Source of the DNA: Planctomycetaceae bacterium
GTDB lineage: Bacteria > Planctomycetota > Planctomycetia > Pirellulales > Pirellulaceae
DNA: 32,539 bases
Reading direction: 5' to 3'
Assembly: GCA_002862205.1 (NCBI GenBank)
Contig: PKCN01000236.1
Location: 1-32,539 of the forward strand
In this document: positions 21,290 to 30,309 of the stretch, in pieces
How the letters are laid out: each line of letters begins with the position of its first letter
Numbering within the stretch: position 1 is the first letter of the stretch
Program-made: the position numbers and the translations under genes
The notes under the pieces: model-generated
Seen by the model: only the letters and a program-made list of their open reading frames with translations
What the model was told of the DNA's origin: nothing
The model's database searches: none

Positions 21290-23986
21290 TTAGTCAATGA
21301 AAGCAAATTCATTGCTGAGGATTAATATCTGTGCCAATTGTTCAAGTCGATCCAGCGGTTGGATTTTATCTTTGGTGAACGGTCCGCTGAAGTGGTTTTG
21401 CGTGTCGCGTTCGTAGCTTCGCCCGCTTGGAGTCGTGGTCTGGAGGGTTGCCGTCCATTCAAACGAGTCAAACGAACTGCTGCGTCCAGGGGTCGCAACG
21501 AGATCAAGGGTCTCGCCGGCTCGAAGTGGGATAATGTGGGGACCGTGCGTTTGCTTTGCGTGCAGTTGCGTTGTTTGGTAGATGATTTTACCACTGGCGT
21601 GAATTGAGAAAACGACGCCATCGCCTTGGTCACTGCTGTGGCTGATCTTTCCCTGCAGATTCACGGTTTCGTTTCGCGGTGCTGTGTAGCGACGCACGGT
21701 GCCAAGGGTTGGTTCGCTGGGTGTGTGGCCGCCGCGTTTTCCCAAGTATGTGTGGCCGAGAGGAAAGTCCGTGGGGAATTCTTCGGCTGCCTGCCAGCGA
21801 CCGTCTTGGAAAAATTGAAAGGGATGGAAGTCGGAAATCGCTCCACTTTGTTTCAGTGAGACTTTGCCCACTCCATAGGCCCACAGCGATCTGGCATCGG
21901 TGTCTGGTGTTGGCCGTTTGGTTGGCTGTTTCAGAAAGGCAGTGGTCGTGTCGAGTTCGTGTTGTGCTGGCTTTCGGCCAAGAACTTGCAGGAACAGAAG
22001 TTCCACCTGTGAACGGGATTCGTTTGGCGGGGCTGTCTGTCTGCGTACGACTGATGCGGTTGCCTTTGCAATCGCCATCATCTGCGGACTGTTCATCAGG
22101 AACAGAGCCTGTTGTGGCACCGTGGTGAAATACCGCCCCGGGGAGTGTGCGTCGGGACTGGCAAAGTCAAACGTGCGGAACAGCGCCGGCAAATTCTGGC
22201 GGTCAATCATCGCGTAAATGGTTCGGCGGGGCGTCGGGGTGTCGAGTGTGATCGTGACCGGACTGCCGCCCTGCGCAAGATCAAGCGTTTCAGACACTGC
22301 AAGGATTGAGTCACGCAGTGATTCGAAGTCGCGACGTTTCCGGTTGCCGCGAGCCAGAAACTGGTTGTCAGGATCATCCTTGAGGGCCTCTTGAGTGGTC
22401 GATGCACGCTGCTGATAGATTTTGGAGAGGACAATCCTTCGTACAAGCTTTTTCAGACTCCATTGAGTTGAGAATTCCTTGGCTAGGTCATCCAGAATTT
22501 CCGGGACCGCTGGTGGTTCGGTTCGAAATCCAAAATCACTGGGATTCGTAACCAGGGGCCGGCCGACCAAAGTCGTCCAAACCCGATTTACCATCACTCT
22601 CGCGGTCAGTGGATTATCAGCGGTAGCAATGCGCTCTGCCAATTCCTTGCGACCACTGCCATCGGTGAATCGTGATTCAGGATCGTCTCGCAGGGCAGTG
22701 AGAAATCTTCGGGGCACGATCTCGCCACGGTTGCTGATTTGTCCGCGGATCAGAACTGGGCTGTCCACGGGATTAGGTTTGTCTGTCAGCATCAACGGGC
22801 TTGCCCCGTCCTTGGGACGCTGGCTGCTCGCGATAATACCTCCCAAAGCATAGTAGTCCTCGGTGGGAATCGGATCGAACTTGTGGTCGTGACACCGAGC
22901 GCAAGCAACGGTCAGTCCCAATAAACCGCGGGTAATGACATCGATCCTGTCGTCAATCGTATCCAGTGGGTTCAGGAATTGCCGCCCCAATGTCAGGAAT
23001 CCCATCGCTTCCAGATTTCCCCTCTCGTTTCTGGGATCTGTCCGGTCAGCTGAGAGTTGGTGACGGATCATTTCATCGTATGGCATGTCCTCCGAAAACG
23101 CACGAATGGTCCAATCGCGGTATCTTTCACTGCCGGTCAAGCGTCGCTCCTTGCCTCCCAACGCGTAACCAACCGTGTCTGCGTACCTTGCTACATCCAG
23201 CCAGTGTCTGCCAAACCGCTCTCCAAATGTTGGTGAGGCAAGCAGGTGATTCACAAGCCGCTGGTAGGCATCGGGGCGAGTTGAAGTTGAAAATTTTTCG
23301 ATCGTATCGTGACTCGGTGGTAAACCCGTTAAATCGAAGTACAGGCGTCTGGCCAGCGTTTTGCGGTCGGCACGGGGGCTGGTTGTGATACCAGCTTGCT
23401 TTGCAGCAGAAGCCGCAAAGACATCAATTGGATCTTCAATGTCAGCATGGGGTAATGCAGCAGCCGCATGAAGAACTGGCAAGTTGAATGCCCAATGTGT
23501 GCTTGGATCACGATCCAGATGGGAGTTGTCATCGGAGTCAACAGAGTGCTCAGACCCATCTGGTTTTTCGAGTCGAGGGTCGATCGCTCCCGACTCGATC
23601 CATTGTCGCAGTAACTCAATGTCTCGATCAGAAAGCTTGCCATCGGGAGGCATTTGAAGATTCCTCTCTCGATAGTTGACAACTTTCATCAGCAGGCTTT
23701 GCTGGGGCTTACCAGGGTTTAGCACAGCACCCCGGTTGCCCCCTTTGAGTAAGGCTGCCGCAGAATCCATCAATAAACCGCCCTCAGATTCTCCGCTGGT
23801 ACGGGAATGGCATTCGTAGCAATTTTTGATGAGCAGTGGGCGGATATGAGTCTCAAAGAATGCAACTTTGTCGGGGTTGAGTTGAGTGGCTGGATTTTGT
23901 CCGCTCAGCGTGTCAGATGGACTCACCACGAATGCTGGCAACAGCAAGAGAAAAAAGAAGGCTTTGTGATCTGGAAGCACGATCAT
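21290..23986 (-). CDS. PSCyt1/DUF1549/DUF1553 planctomycete cytochrome-type protein
   Basis: The start at 23986 (MIVLPDHKAFFFLLLLPAFVV) gives a proper signal peptide; the frame is open 17 codons further. The 898-aa protein begins with the PSCyt1 haem domain (NCYECH at 56-60, then QMPPDGKLSDRDIELLRQWIESGA). PSCyt2/DUF1549 follows (LTGLPPSHDTIEKF, FGERFGRHWLDVARYADT, CARCHDHKFDPIPTEDYYAL near 360), then PSD1/DUF1553 (NPLTARVMVNRVWTTLVGRPLV, RALFLMNSPQM-like, EFAFID at the end). About 140 residues (710-850) form an inserted beta-rich domain (GDGVVFSIHASGKIIYQT, GETLDLVATPG) similar to carbohydrate-binding modules in related planctomycete proteins. It probably acts in the periplasm in electron transfer or polysaccharide breakdown together with the DUF1501 protein. 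Confidence 0.93.
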   Translation of the reverse strand: MIVLPDHKAFFFLLLLPAFVVSPSDTLSGQNPATQLNPDKVAFFETHIRPLLIKNCYECHSRTSGESEGGLLMDSAAALLKGGNRGAVLNPGKPQQSLLMKVVNYRERNLQMPPDGKLSDRDIELLRQWIESGAIDPRLEKPDGSEHSVDSDDNSHLDRDPSTHWAFNLPVLHAAAALPHADIEDPIDVFAASAAKQAGITTSPRADRKTLARRLYFDLTGLPPSHDTIEKFSTSTRPDAYQRLVNHLLASPTFGERFGRHWLDVARYADTVGYALGGKERRLTGSERYRDWTIRAFSEDMPYDEMIRHQLSADRTDPRNERGNLEAMGFLTLGRQFLNPLDTIDDRIDVITRGLLGLTVACARCHDHKFDPIPTEDYYALGGIIASSQRPKDGASPLMLTDKPNPVDSPVLIRGQISNRGEIVPRRFLTALRDDPESRFTDGSGRKELAERIATADNPLTARVMVNRVWTTLVGRPLVTNPSDFGFRTEPPAVPEILDDLAKEFSTQWSLKKLVRRIVLSKIYQQRASTTQEALKDDPDNQFLARGNRKRRDFESLRDSILAVSETLDLAQGGSPVTITLDTPTPRRTIYAMIDRQNLPALFRTFDFASPDAHSPGRYFTTVPQQALFLMNSPQMMAIAKATASVVRRQTAPPNESRSQVELLFLQVLGRKPAQHELDTTTAFLKQPTKRPTPDTDARSLWAYGVGKVSLKQSGAISDFHPFQFFQDGRWQAAEEFPTDFPLGHTYLGKRGGHTPSEPTLGTVRRYTAPRNETVNLQGKISHSSDQGDGVVFSIHASGKIIYQTTQLHAKQTHGPHIIPLRAGETLDLVATPGRSSSFDSFEWTATLQTTTPSGRSYERDTQNHFSGPFTKDKIQPLDRLEQLAQILILSNEFAFID

Positions 23987-24324
23987 TCGGCAACTGGGAG
24001 TGGAAGTTGATGCTCGGCACGAAACAAGTCGCTGCACTTTTCAAACATGGTGACGCGGACGAGTTGATCTCGATCCACGCCTTCGTCATCAATTGTAGCT
24101 GTTGCCGTGATGATAACTATCACAGAAAAATCTGTGAAATGAAAACAATGTACAACGAGCAGGGTCACCTCAGTGGGATGACGTTGAACTGGTTTTCAGT
24201 GCATTGAGTGGGGATGCTGCATTTTAAGCGTGGTGGGTTGATTTTTGTCAAAGCCCGCCATCATTTTTCGGGTTACGTTGTGGTCTTGACCGGGTACGTT
24301 GTGGGTCTGATCGGGTGATGCTTC
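23987..24324. other. Intergenic region upstream of the cytochrome gene
   Basis: This 338-bp gap lies between the cytochrome gene start and the uvrA stop, both on the minus strand. Apart from the imperfect tandem repeat at 24269-24311 I see no gene, RNA or clear promoter; the small frames here are shadows. Confidence 0.6.
24269..24311 (+). repeat. Imperfect 22/21-bp tandem duplication after uvrA
   Basis: CGGGTTACGTTGTGGTCTTGAC (24269-24290) is followed directly by a 21-bp near-copy (24291-24311) and the first bases of a third. It lies 13 bp beyond the uvrA stop codon in the direction of uvrA transcription. Confidence 0.8.
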
Positions 24325-27198
24325 TTAAGTGGGGTACGCATTGAACTGTTGCCGCAAGATGTTACCCGTGAGGCTTCCTTTTGTTTCAGCAACCTGTTTC
24401 GGGGTCCCCTTGGCGACGACCATGCCGCCTTTTTCGGCTGCCTCAGGGCCAAGGTCAATCAGGTAGTCCGCCGCCTGCATCAGCAGCGAGTTATGTTCGA
24501 CAATTACCAGTCCGTGCCCATCGGTGAGTAGGGCATCAAAACAGTCGACCAAGCGAACGATATCAGCAAAGTGCAGCCCTGTGGTTGGTTCATCCAGGAT
24601 AAACAGCGTTCTGCGTCTGGCGGTCGAGGCGAGAAAAGCAGCCAATTTCAGGCGTTGCCCTTCTCCGCTGGAGAGTGTCGTGGCCGGTTGACCAAGTTTG
24701 ATGTACTCCAGGCCTACGTCGAGCATCCTCTTAAGTCGCTTCTGTACTTTCTCGTAGCCACGGAAGAAGACTGATGCTTCTCGGACACTCATTTCCAGTA
24801 CGTCAGCGATGGATCGGTCACGATATCGCACGCTCAGTATTTCTTCGCGGTATCGACTGCCTCGGCAGGTCGGGCATTGCATGGATACGTCTGCCAGAAA
24901 TTGCATGTCGATCTGAATGACACCTGCGCCTTCGCACTGTGGGCACTGACCTTTCACGCTGTTGTAGCTGAAATGACCAGGGCCAAAATTGCGTGTGCGG
25001 GCCTCAACTGTATCAGCAAAAACCTTGCGGATCGGATCAAATGCCTTCACATAGGTGACGGGTGCGCTGCGTGGGCTTCGGCTGATCGGCGATTGATCGA
25101 TCAGCATGCAATCTTCGATCTGGCTTAAGCCTTTGATGGACTTGAATGGCAGAGATTTGGCAGACTCGCCATGCTTGTGTTGTTTGATTGCGCCATAAAG
25201 AGTGTCCTGCACGAGCGAGCTTTTGCCGCTACCGGAGATGCCAGTCACGAGGCAAAGTAATCCAAGCGGGAAATCGACGTCAATGTTTTTCAGGTTGTGT
25301 CCGCTTGCTCCCCTGAGAGTGATAAAGCCTCGGGGTTCTCGAGGTTCGCGATCCCGCAGGGACCAGCCTCTTTCGCCTCGGAGAAATTGCCCCGTCAAAC
25401 TTTCATTGTCGGAAAGCATTTCAGTCGGCTTTCCTTCGAACATGATGTTCCCACCAGCATTACCAGCCGCGGGGCCAACTTCGATAATGTGGTCGGCAAT
25501 CCGAATCATGGTTTCGTCGTGCTCGACAACAACCACTGTGTTTCCACGGTCCCGTAAACCTGTGATTGCATGCGATAAACGTTCCACATCTGATCCGTGC
25601 AGGCCAGCGGTGGGCTCGTCCAAAACGTAAAGCATGTTGACGAGGCTACTTCCCAGGGCGGAAGTCAATGCAACTCGCTGGGTTTCACCACCCGAGAGAG
25701 TCCGAAGTGTGCGGTCGAGTTGAAGGTACCCAAGGCCGACTTCCTGAAGGTAACTGATTCGGTCAATCACTTGGCGAATGGGTTCATCTGCGATTTCTGA
25801 CTCGCGCTTTTCCAGATCCAATCCGTTGAAAAATCTTGCTGCTTCATCTGCCTGCATGGTCAGGACGTCAGCGATGTTTTGGTCTTGCAGGCGGTACGCG
25901 AGAGCCTCCGGTTTGAAACGTTTTCCTTTGCACTGCTCGCATGACCGGTAGCTTTTGTAGCGTGACGCAAAGATGCGCACATGCATCTTGTATTTTTTGC
26001 GTTCGAGCCACGCAAAGAACCCATCCAGCCCGCCAAATTTTCGCTCCGGGACTCCATGTTGAATCAACTTCCGATGCTTTTTGGTCAACTTTCGAAACGG
26101 AACGTCGACTGGGATCTCGTAATCGTCTGCAAGGTCGAGTAATTCATCCAATTCATGTTTATAAGCCGGGCTGTTCCAAGGCGCAATTGCTCCTTCGGCA
26201 AGTGACAGTGACTTGTCAGGAATGACGAGATCCATGTCGACATCAACGATGTCGCCAAAACCTTCGCAGGTTGGGCAGGCACCCAGCGGATTATTGAAAT
26301 TGAAAAGCCGGGGAACTGGTTCCGGGTAATCAATGTCGCACGCGTCACATCGACGTGACTCACTGACGACGCGTTTGGACCACTCGGTTCCATCAATATC
26401 GATTGGCGTACTTTTTGTGGGGGAACTGCTGGATGTCAGAAGAACGGCGCGGCCGTTTCCCTCGACCATCGCTGTCTCGAGAGATTCTGTCAATCTTGAG
26501 AGCTCGGCGTTTGCCGTCACTCGGTCAACAATGACAATGAACTCGGCACCCTTCTTGCCAACTTTCCTGGCCAGCCGGGATCGATCACTTTCTGACAAGT
26601 GGAATGTTTCACCCCCCGCAACGAGCCTGAGATAGCCTTCCTGTTGAAGGCCGAGCAGAATTTCACTTGCATCTTTTCGGCTTGGCATCCAGACCGGAAA
26701 ACCAATCATCGTGCGACTGCCATCAGGCAGTTGTTGCAGGGTTTCGGCGATCATCGCAGGGTCGTCCCGCCGCACCGGTTCTTCGCAGCCAAAACAAAAC
26801 AGGCTTGCAGCTTTAGCGAACAGCAACCGCAGATGATCAGCGATCTCGGTAGCTGTGCCAACGGTGCTGCGGTTGGTTCTCGAGCCTCCAGCCCGCGTGA
26901 CTGCAATCGCGGGGGGAATTCCCGTGATCGCATCGCAGTCAGGTTTGTCCAGACGCTGAAGGAATTGCCGTGTATAGGCAGAAAAACTCTCGATGTAGCA
27001 TCGCTGCCCCTCGGCGTAGAGGGTGTCCAACGCCAACGACGTTTTACCGCTTCCTGAGAGCCCGCAAATTGCAACCAGTTTGCCGCGTGGAATATCGACG
27101 TCCACATCCCGAAGGTTATGTACGCGGCATCCTCGAATCGAAATGAAGTCTTTATTCAACGCACTGGCCGGGACTGGTGTCAAAGCGAATCCGACCAA
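24325..27198 (-). CDS. uvrA: Excinuclease ABC subunit A (UvrA)
   Basis: UvrA is the damage-sensing ATPase of nucleotide excision repair. Both ABC halves are complete. The first has Walker A GLSGSGKT (46-53), RSTVGTATEI, a zinc module CDACDID...CPTC (about 280-315), signature LSGGETQRVAL and DEPTAGLHG (near 530). The second has GISGSGKSS (near 655), zinc module CPQCEGAG...CPTCRGSRY (about 750-785), signature LSSGEGQRLKL and DEPTTGLHFAD (near 873). A UvrB-binding domain lies between about 160 and 275. At 957 aa it is close to the usual 940. Phrases such as SFSAYTRQFLQRLDKPDCDAI place it in a branch distinct from E. coli-type UvrA. The start is uncertain: TTG at 27198, or TTG at 27159 giving MNKDFISIRG. 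It is divergent from ligA. Confidence 0.93.
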   Translation of the reverse strand: MVGFALTPVPASALNKDFISIRGCRVHNLRDVDVDIPRGKLVAICGLSGSGKTSLALDTLYAEGQRCYIESFSAYTRQFLQRLDKPDCDAITGIPPAIAVTRAGGSRTNRSTVGTATEIADHLRLLFAKAASLFCFGCEEPVRRDDPAMIAETLQQLPDGSRTMIGFPVWMPSRKDASEILLGLQQEGYLRLVAGGETFHLSESDRSRLARKVGKKGAEFIVIVDRVTANAELSRLTESLETAMVEGNGRAVLLTSSSSPTKSTPIDIDGTEWSKRVVSESRRCDACDIDYPEPVPRLFNFNNPLGACPTCEGFGDIVDVDMDLVIPDKSLSLAEGAIAPWNSPAYKHELDELLDLADDYEIPVDVPFRKLTKKHRKLIQHGVPERKFGGLDGFFAWLERKKYKMHVRIFASRYKSYRSCEQCKGKRFKPEALAYRLQDQNIADVLTMQADEAARFFNGLDLEKRESEIADEPIRQVIDRISYLQEVGLGYLQLDRTLRTLSGGETQRVALTSALGSSLVNMLYVLDEPTAGLHGSDVERLSHAITGLRDRGNTVVVVEHDETMIRIADHIIEVGPAAGNAGGNIMFEGKPTEMLSDNESLTGQFLRGERGWSLRDREPREPRGFITLRGASGHNLKNIDVDFPLGLLCLVTGISGSGKSSLVQDTLYGAIKQHKHGESAKSLPFKSIKGLSQIEDCMLIDQSPISRSPRSAPVTYVKAFDPIRKVFADTVEARTRNFGPGHFSYNSVKGQCPQCEGAGVIQIDMQFLADVSMQCPTCRGSRYREEILSVRYRDRSIADVLEMSVREASVFFRGYEKVQKRLKRMLDVGLEYIKLGQPATTLSSGEGQRLKLAAFLASTARRRTLFILDEPTTGLHFADIVRLVDCFDALLTDGHGLVIVEHNSLLMQAADYLIDLGPEAAEKGGMVVAKGTPKQVAETKGSLTGNILRQQFNAYPT

Positions 27199-27447
27199 GG
27201 TAACGGCACGGTGACAAAAATTGCAATCGGAGGTCTTCGGCGCTGTTTTCTAATATTGTCTCGATTTCAATGCCTTCACCATTCTTTTCCCGATTCAGCC
27301 ACCCTTGGACGTATTGGTCCTGCAGACGCGTTTTCAAGACAGACTCGTTGCTTCCCAGGCAAACAGAGGTGAACATAGGGGGGGCTGCGATCAGCGTAGT
27401 GAACTGCCGGATTTATTTCACGCTCTCGAATACCGTCTGAAGGATCC

Positions 27448-29523
27448 ATGGTGTCATCAAGTGCGAAGCGAGTCGAAGAATTACGTGGTGAGATTCGACG
27501 TTTGGATCGGCTGTATTACGTCGAGGCGACTCCGGCTGTCTCGGACCTCGAATACGATCGGATTTTACAGGAATTGCGGGATCTCGAAGATCAATTTCCA
27601 GAATTGCAGAGCCCGGATTCCCCAACTCAGAGAATTGGCGATGCACCTGTTGAGCATCTGGTGCAGGTGCCCCATCGTGTTCCGATGTTGTCGATTGACA
27701 ATACGTACAGCCGAGAGGAACTCAAAGCCTACTTTGATCGCACCGAGAAATTACTGGACGGGGAACCCATTGAGTGGGTGATGGAATTCAAAATCGATGG
27801 TGTTGCAGCATCTGTTCGTTACGAGCAGGGACGCATGGTGCTGGCATTGACCCGTGGTAACGGAGAAGTGGGGGATGATATTACCCACAATATTCGGACC
27901 GTCCGTGATCTTCCACTGCAAATGGTCGGTGACGAACAACCGCCGGTGCTAGAAGTACGTGGTGAGGTCTACATGACGAACGCGGACCTCGCCGATCTGA
28001 ATTTGCGTCAGATCCAAGCTGGTGCCGAGCCATTCAAAAATACAAGGAATGTGACAGCAGGCACGATTCGGTTGCTTGATCCATCCATTGCGGCCGAACG
28101 AAGTTTGCGGTTCTTCTGCCATGGTGTGGGTGAAATCGATGGGCTGAAGGCAACCAATCACATCGATTTTCTCGCTGAAGTGGGGGCCATGGGAATCCCG
28201 CCTACACCATCTGTGAAGTTGCTACCCAATGTTGATGCAGTCATGAATGCGGTTGCACAGCTAGAGGAGGGGATGCCGGATCTTCCCTTTGAGGTGGATG
28301 GGATCGTCTTCAAGGTCAATGATTTCAAGCAACGTGAACGTCTTGGGATGAGAAGTAAAAGTCCTCGCTGGTTGATCGCCTACAAGTTTGAAAAGTATGA
28401 AGCCGTCACCAGGTTGGAAACCATCACCGTGCAGGTAGGGAAAACCGGGACGATCACCCCTGTCGCGAACCTGGTGCCCGTTGAAATCGCAGATACCACA
28501 GTATCACGGGCATCCTTGCACAACGCTGATGAAATTCAACGGCTGGATGTTCGTGAAGGCGATGTTGTTGTTGTTGAAAAAGCTGGAAAGATTATTCCAA
28601 AAGTTGTTCGTGTCGAAAAACATGAACGTAAAAACGAGTTGCCATGTTGGGAATTCCCCACCGAGTGTCCTGAATGTCTTACTGGCTTGGAACGTGACTC
28701 TGGAGGTGTTTATATTCGGTGTCCGAACCCTGCTTGCCCAGCTCAGTTGAAGCAACGTTTGATTTACTTTGGAAGCCGACCAGGGATGGACATTGACGGA
28801 CTGGGCGATGAGCTCGTCGACGTTCTGATTGCCGAGAGGTTGGTGACCAATTACGCCGATCTTTATCGTCTCACAGTGGAACAGATTGCCACCGTGAATT
28901 GGTTGCGCAAGCGTAAGGGAAAAGAAGGTCAGTTGATTGAGGTGCAGGTCGGAGAGGCAAATGCAATTAAACTGATTCAAGGCATTGACCAGAGTCGAGG
29001 ACGTGGGCTGGCACGAGTACTGGCTTCCATTTCAATTCGACACGTGGGCCCCCGCGTCTCTAAATTGATCACACGGGAGTATGCCAGTGTCGAGGCTCTC
29101 AGGAACGCAGGTGTGGAGGATCTGGCGGCGATTCACGAGATCGGAGATGCAATCGCCGAAAGTGTCCATCAGTTCTGTCACAGCGAATACGGGAAACTGA
29201 CCTTTGACGAGTTTCAAGCGGTTGGCGTCGACCTGACAGAGGTGGTTGAGCAGCCCTCTGAAGACTTGCCCTTGTCAGGAAAGTCAGTCGTGGTTACCGG
29301 AGCACTCAAGAAATTTAAACGCGATGGTATCAAAGCGTTGATTGAAACTTTGGGGGGAAGGTCTTCGTCCAGTGTCAGTAAGAAAACGGATTTTCTTATT
29401 GCAGGCGAAAAAGCGGGTAGCAAGCTGACCAAGGCAAGAGATCTTGGAGTGGATGTGATGACAGAAGATGAGTTCCATGCACGGTATGCCTCAGGTCAGG
29501 ATGGGGGAGAACCTGCTGGATAG
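27448..29523 (+). CDS. ligA: NAD-dependent DNA ligase LigA
   Basis: LigA seals nicks during replication and repair using NAD. The 691-aa protein has all domains: the Ia domain (YYVEATPAVSDLEYDRI), adenylation domain with catalytic Lys115 in EFKIDGVAASVRY, OB fold (KTGTITPVANLVPV), a four-Cys zinc finger (C407, C410, C425, C430), helix-hairpin-helix repeats (about 500-590) and a C-terminal BRCT domain (about 610-690, KSVVVTGALKKFKRDGIKALIETLGG). The ATG has GAAGGA just upstream. The 249-bp gap to the divergent uvrA should hold both promoters, but I cannot name the hexamers. It is convergent with the BON-domain gene 57 bp downstream. Confidence 0.97.
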   Translation: MVSSSAKRVEELRGEIRRLDRLYYVEATPAVSDLEYDRILQELRDLEDQFPELQSPDSPTQRIGDAPVEHLVQVPHRVPMLSIDNTYSREELKAYFDRTEKLLDGEPIEWVMEFKIDGVAASVRYEQGRMVLALTRGNGEVGDDITHNIRTVRDLPLQMVGDEQPPVLEVRGEVYMTNADLADLNLRQIQAGAEPFKNTRNVTAGTIRLLDPSIAAERSLRFFCHGVGEIDGLKATNHIDFLAEVGAMGIPPTPSVKLLPNVDAVMNAVAQLEEGMPDLPFEVDGIVFKVNDFKQRERLGMRSKSPRWLIAYKFEKYEAVTRLETITVQVGKTGTITPVANLVPVEIADTTVSRASLHNADEIQRLDVREGDVVVVEKAGKIIPKVVRVEKHERKNELPCWEFPTECPECLTGLERDSGGVYIRCPNPACPAQLKQRLIYFGSRPGMDIDGLGDELVDVLIAERLVTNYADLYRLTVEQIATVNWLRKRKGKEGQLIEVQVGEANAIKLIQGIDQSRGRGLARVLASISIRHVGPRVSKLITREYASVEALRNAGVEDLAAIHEIGDAIAESVHQFCHSEYGKLTFDEFQAVGVDLTEVVEQPSEDLPLSGKSVVVTGALKKFKRDGIKALIETLGGRSSSSVSKKTDFLIAGEKAGSKLTKARDLGVDVMTEDEFHARYASGQDGGEPAG

Positions 29524-29580
29524 CATTCTGAAGTGCCGAATGGCACCGGCAAGCTGAGGACAGGAACTCTGCATCACGCA

Positions 29581-29802
29581 TCAGGTTTCAACTTTGACTC
29601 GATTGACCATTCGCATTCCACAGGAGACGCGGCGAATGGTTTCCTGGGCCAGTTGTTTGTGATAATAACTGCGAACCCGTCCAGATAAATTCAACTGGTT
29701 GGCTGTTCCATCAACTCGCAAGTGACGCAATTCACGCACGGTGCTGTCAGCAAGTAGCTTGCTGGCAGCGGTCACGATTTCGGTTTGGATATTGATATTC
29801 AT
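29581..29802 (-). CDS. Small BON-domain protein
   Basis: A 73-aa protein that is essentially one BON domain. It has a central LRHLRVDGTANQLNLSGRVRSYYHKQLAQETIRR and ends in MRMVNRVKVE, with the expected alternation of beta strand, Gly and helix. BON domains bind phospholipid membranes or other envelope parts (as in OsmY), but this one has no signal peptide. Short single-BON proteins of this type occur in planctomycetes, often in several copies. The ATG has a GGGA-like element upstream. No operon partner: it is convergent with ligA and divergent from the GGDEF gene. Confidence 0.8.
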   Translation of the reverse strand: MNINIQTEIVTAASKLLADSTVRELRHLRVDGTANQLNLSGRVRSYYHKQLAQETIRRVSCGMRMVNRVKVET

Positions 29803-30309
29803 GATCGGGGTCCCGTGGCTCTGAATGTGGGCAGCAGTACCAATAGCAGTCCTTTACCAAGGCGAGTTGCTCATCACCGATTTGATTTGCAAAACATCGT
29901 TTGAGTGTTGCCCAAGTGTTCAACTGTTTCACACTCAACACACATTGCATGTGCGAAACTGAAATAAAAGGGTGTTGCTCGATGGGTTGATGGCGGTTGC
30001 CCCGATGTGTCCGATTGCGAGCATCGCCGCCAACGGCAAAAAGAATTGCCATCTTGTTGGATGCAATCTGGCTGAGGTGCAGGAGTGCGCTGAGGAGATT
30101 AGCGACTGTGTGGATTGCAACGAATATCTTTCCGGCTGTTGTATGAAGCTGAGGGAATCCAATGTGGGGGCTGGGCGATTGTTTGACTCGGGTCACGCAC
30201 AACCTATATGCCTGCTGGGAAGGCGGTCTGCATCCGCCTCGGCGCCCAGCGCCGCAGTGATCATGGATCAGTGTCATTCGTTCACCGGAAAACAGGAGTA
30301 AATAGCATC
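29803..30309. other. 507-bp region between BON and GGDEF genes
   Basis: Frames of 176 codons (-) and 110 codons (+) overlap here, but neither resembles a protein family and both are rich in Cys, His and Pro, so I treat them as non-coding. The part nearest the GGDEF gene contains nested inverted repeats (see 30170-30249). Confidence 0.5.
30170..30249 (+). promoter_or_regulatory. Possible structured 5' leader of the GGDEF gene
   Basis: An outer 8-bp pairing (GCTGGGCG at 30170-30177 with CGCCCAGC at 30242-30249) encloses an inner hairpin (AGGCGG, 7-nt loop, CCGCCT at 30221-30239). It ends 60 bp before the ATG. It does not fit the GEMM c-di-GMP riboswitch consensus as I know it. Confidence 0.35.

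Noticed and set aside
29747-30277. 176-codon minus-strand frame overlapping the BON gene start
   Set aside because: Composition is rich in Cys, His, Pro and Gln with no recognisable domain. It overlaps the clear BON gene and the leader of the GGDEF gene.
29972-30301. 110-codon Cys-rich plus-strand frame before the GGDEF gene
   Set aside because: The Cys spacing is irregular, the end runs through the inverted-repeat region, and no ribosome-binding site is seen.
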